Under the pieces are notes generated by a model that saw only the letters and a list, made by a program, of their open reading frames with translations, was not told the origin of the DNA and did not search any database. The position numbers and the translations under genes were made by a program. A DNA stretch of 64,000 nucleotides. It comes from Davidsoniella eucalypti. Its lineage: Eukaryota; Ascomycota; Sordariomycetes; Microascales; Ceratocystidaceae. The DNA lies in assembly GCA_004009845.1 (NCBI GenBank), contig RMBW01000122.1:1-64000 (forward strand), read 5' to 3'. Below are positions 62,653 through 64,000 of the stretch, one piece after another (the stretch's first letter is position 1; each line of letters begins with the position of its first letter).

Positions 62653-64000
62653 TTACAGAATGATTGCGAGCTCGGGGCGGTCCAGATTCTCGTCGTCAAG
62701 GTTGGGGTAGTATGGAACCATAGCATCTGCTCCATGAACATATGCGTCGTTGTATAGACGCCAGTACGGTTGCCGCACTTTGCGTGCTGGATGGAATAGA
62801 CCGGCCCAAACGTAGTTGAGCATCATTCCGGGTCCAACAGCCATACGAATGGCCTCGATGGCCTCGACAATACGATCAATCACGTGGGGGCTTGTTTCGA
62901 ACAGATTGGGATACAGCAGATTGAGCAGATGCACCATGGCGTCCTCACAGCCAAGACCAACGACACCTAATGCGATATGTTTGACGACCGAGGCTGCCGT
63001 TTGGCGATGGACCTGGTCCCGGTCAATGAGAGCATCCTCCAGTAGTGGCGTAACCGCATAGACATAGTCTTTAGCCATCTCTCCAATGTATTCAAACAAG
63101 AATGAGAGCGACTTGAGGACACCGTTTTGCACATTGAGCTCAGGCACCCGGTACTCGTTCATCAGCGCTGGCAGCACAGTGAAGGGAGCGCAAGTCTCGG
63201 CGACAATGGCAATGGCGACAGCCGTGTTAACACGAGACTGACGCTCCTGGACACGCAGGTTGTTTAGTAGCGTAGCCAGAACGTCCTGGGGACCGATAGC
63301 CTTGGCAATGAAACCAAAGGTGTTGTTAGCGGCACGACGAATGCCCTTCTTGTGCGCCTTGAGCATATCGAGTAGCTCGAAGCAGATACGCATCCATTCG
63401 CGGGCGTTGACGCTTTCGGGGCCACGGTCAGCGATACGACCAACCAGATCAATGGTGTTCTCCTGTACCTTCTCATGACGGTTTCGGAGAATGGGGGTGA
63501 GACGGGGCAATAGATCGCGGATAGGAGGCTGCATCTGTGCAATACCGACTACATTGACGATGGAACGGAGCGCGCCTAGAATGGAACCTAGAACCTCAGG
63601 ATACTCTTCACCAAGGTACTCATACAGCACAACACCAAGTTTGCCCATAAGGGTATCCTCTCCACACTGCTTCATGACCATGGCAATACGAGAAATCAGG
63701 TCAGCTGCCTGTTGCCTGACAGTAGGGGACTTGTGGTTGAGACGCCACAAGATAGTACTGACGATTTGAGGGATATAAGGCTTGCAACGAGTTCCTAAAG
63801 CGTTCACTACGGAACCAAATCCATTAAGCATAACAATATCCTCAACGGTTTGTTCCTGGAAAGCATAGAGAATACCATCAATCAGACGCTCCTCAAGGCG
63901 AGCACCAACATCGGCAGCACCAAGAGAAGCCACCACCTTTTCGACGGTTTCCACGGTCATCTTGCGGTACGGCTCGCTCTCGTCCTTGAGGTTTTCAACA
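62653..64000 (-). CDS. splicing factor 3b subunit 1 (SF3B1/Hsh155), C-terminal part, incomplete at the window edge
   Basis: The frame is open from the window edge (64000) to TAA at 62653-62655 and encodes the last 448 residues without an intron. The protein is the HEAT-repeat scaffold of the U2 snRNP SF3b complex, which clamps the branch-site helix during spliceosome assembly in the nucleus. Colinearity with human SF3B1 is plain. Near-identical blocks include VLYEYLGEEYPEVLGSILGA, NRHEKVQEN, DLVGRIADRG, AREWMRICFEL, VPELNVQNGVLKSLSFLFEY and GLFHPARKVR. The C-terminus DRPELAIIL replaces the human YELDYIL-type end, a fungal feature. The Arg and Val of NRHEKV correspond, from memory, to the human positions linked to pladienolide resistance (R1074, V1078), and both are kept. 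The first Met inside the window (63958-63960) is internal and not the start. The N-terminal region and the HEAT repeats hit by cancer mutations lie outside. Confidence 0.97.
   Translation of the reverse strand, partial: VENLKDESEPYRKMTVETVEKVVASLGAADVGARLEERLIDGILYAFQEQTVEDIVMLNGFGSVVNALGTRCKPYIPQIVSTILWRLNHKSPTVRQQAADLISRIAMVMKQCGEDTLMGKLGVVLYEYLGEEYPEVLGSILGALRSIVNVVGIAQMQPPIRDLLPRLTPILRNRHEKVQENTIDLVGRIADRGPESVNAREWMRICFELLDMLKAHKKGIRRAANNTFGFIAKAIGPQDVLATLLNNLRVQERQSRVNTAVAIAIVAETCAPFTVLPALMNEYRVPELNVQNGVLKSLSFLFEYIGEMAKDYVYAVTPLLEDALIDRDQVHRQTAASVVKHIALGVVGLGCEDAMVHLLNLLYPNLFETSPHVIDRIVEAIEAIRMAVGPGMMLNYVWAGLFHPARKVRQPYWRLYNDAYVHGADAMVPYYPNLDDENLDRPELAIIL

Noticed and set aside
1..64000. 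CRISPR array, bacterial operons, rDNA, mitochondrial insert, or reverse transcriptase/transposase relics
   Set aside because: No regularly spaced repeats, no conserved rRNA blocks, and no catalytic motifs in an appropriate frame were found on either strand.

Overview
This looks like a window from the nuclear genome of a filamentous ascomycete (Pezizomycotina). The reasons are: a splicing-factor SF3B1 (Hsh155) C-terminus with a fungal-type tail; a C2H2 transcription factor with long Gln/His/Ser tracts; a 68-nt intron with GTAAGT donor, GCTAAC branch site and TAG acceptor; and a CT-rich 5' leader. Nothing bacterial, mitochondrial, rDNA-like or tRNA-like was found.

Only two genes are certain, both near the right end. 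(1) A two-finger C2H2 transcription factor on the + strand (51175-52382) has one intron, which splits the linker between the fingers. (2) The last 448 codons of SF3B1/Hsh155 lie on the - strand (62653-64000); its 5' part is outside the window. The two genes converge, separated by about 10.3 kb without coding sequence. They have no evident functional link: one is a sequence-specific regulator, the other a core spliceosome component.

The most unusual property is how empty the rest is. About 51 kb upstream of the transcription factor contains no recognisable protein gene, tRNA or intact transposon. It is not a simple AT-rich repeat block. The sequence is mostly unique, at moderate GC by eye, and its open frames are about as long as chance predicts. 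It holds an orphan GC-rich coding-like patch (3484-3645), a 224-bp inverted-repeat element that looks like a MITE (21772-21995), four short hairpins built on telomere-box-like AACCCTA/TAGGGTT arms, purine or pyrimidine islands that resemble fungal promoter/leader DNA but lead into no gene, and long poly-T runs that all lie on the + strand.

Layout: 1-3483 gene-free; 3484-3645 orphan coding patch; 3646-21771 gene-free with skewed tracts; 21772-21995 MITE-like element; 21996-50737 gene-free with hairpins and poly-T runs; 50738-51174 promoter/leader; 51175-52382 transcription factor; 52383-62652 convergent intergenic DNA with low-complexity tracts; 62653-64000 SF3B1 3' part. No clear new multi-gene system is visible. 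The best leads are the gene desert upstream of a regulator, the orphan exon, the hairpin family and the intron-retention arrangement in the transcription factor.
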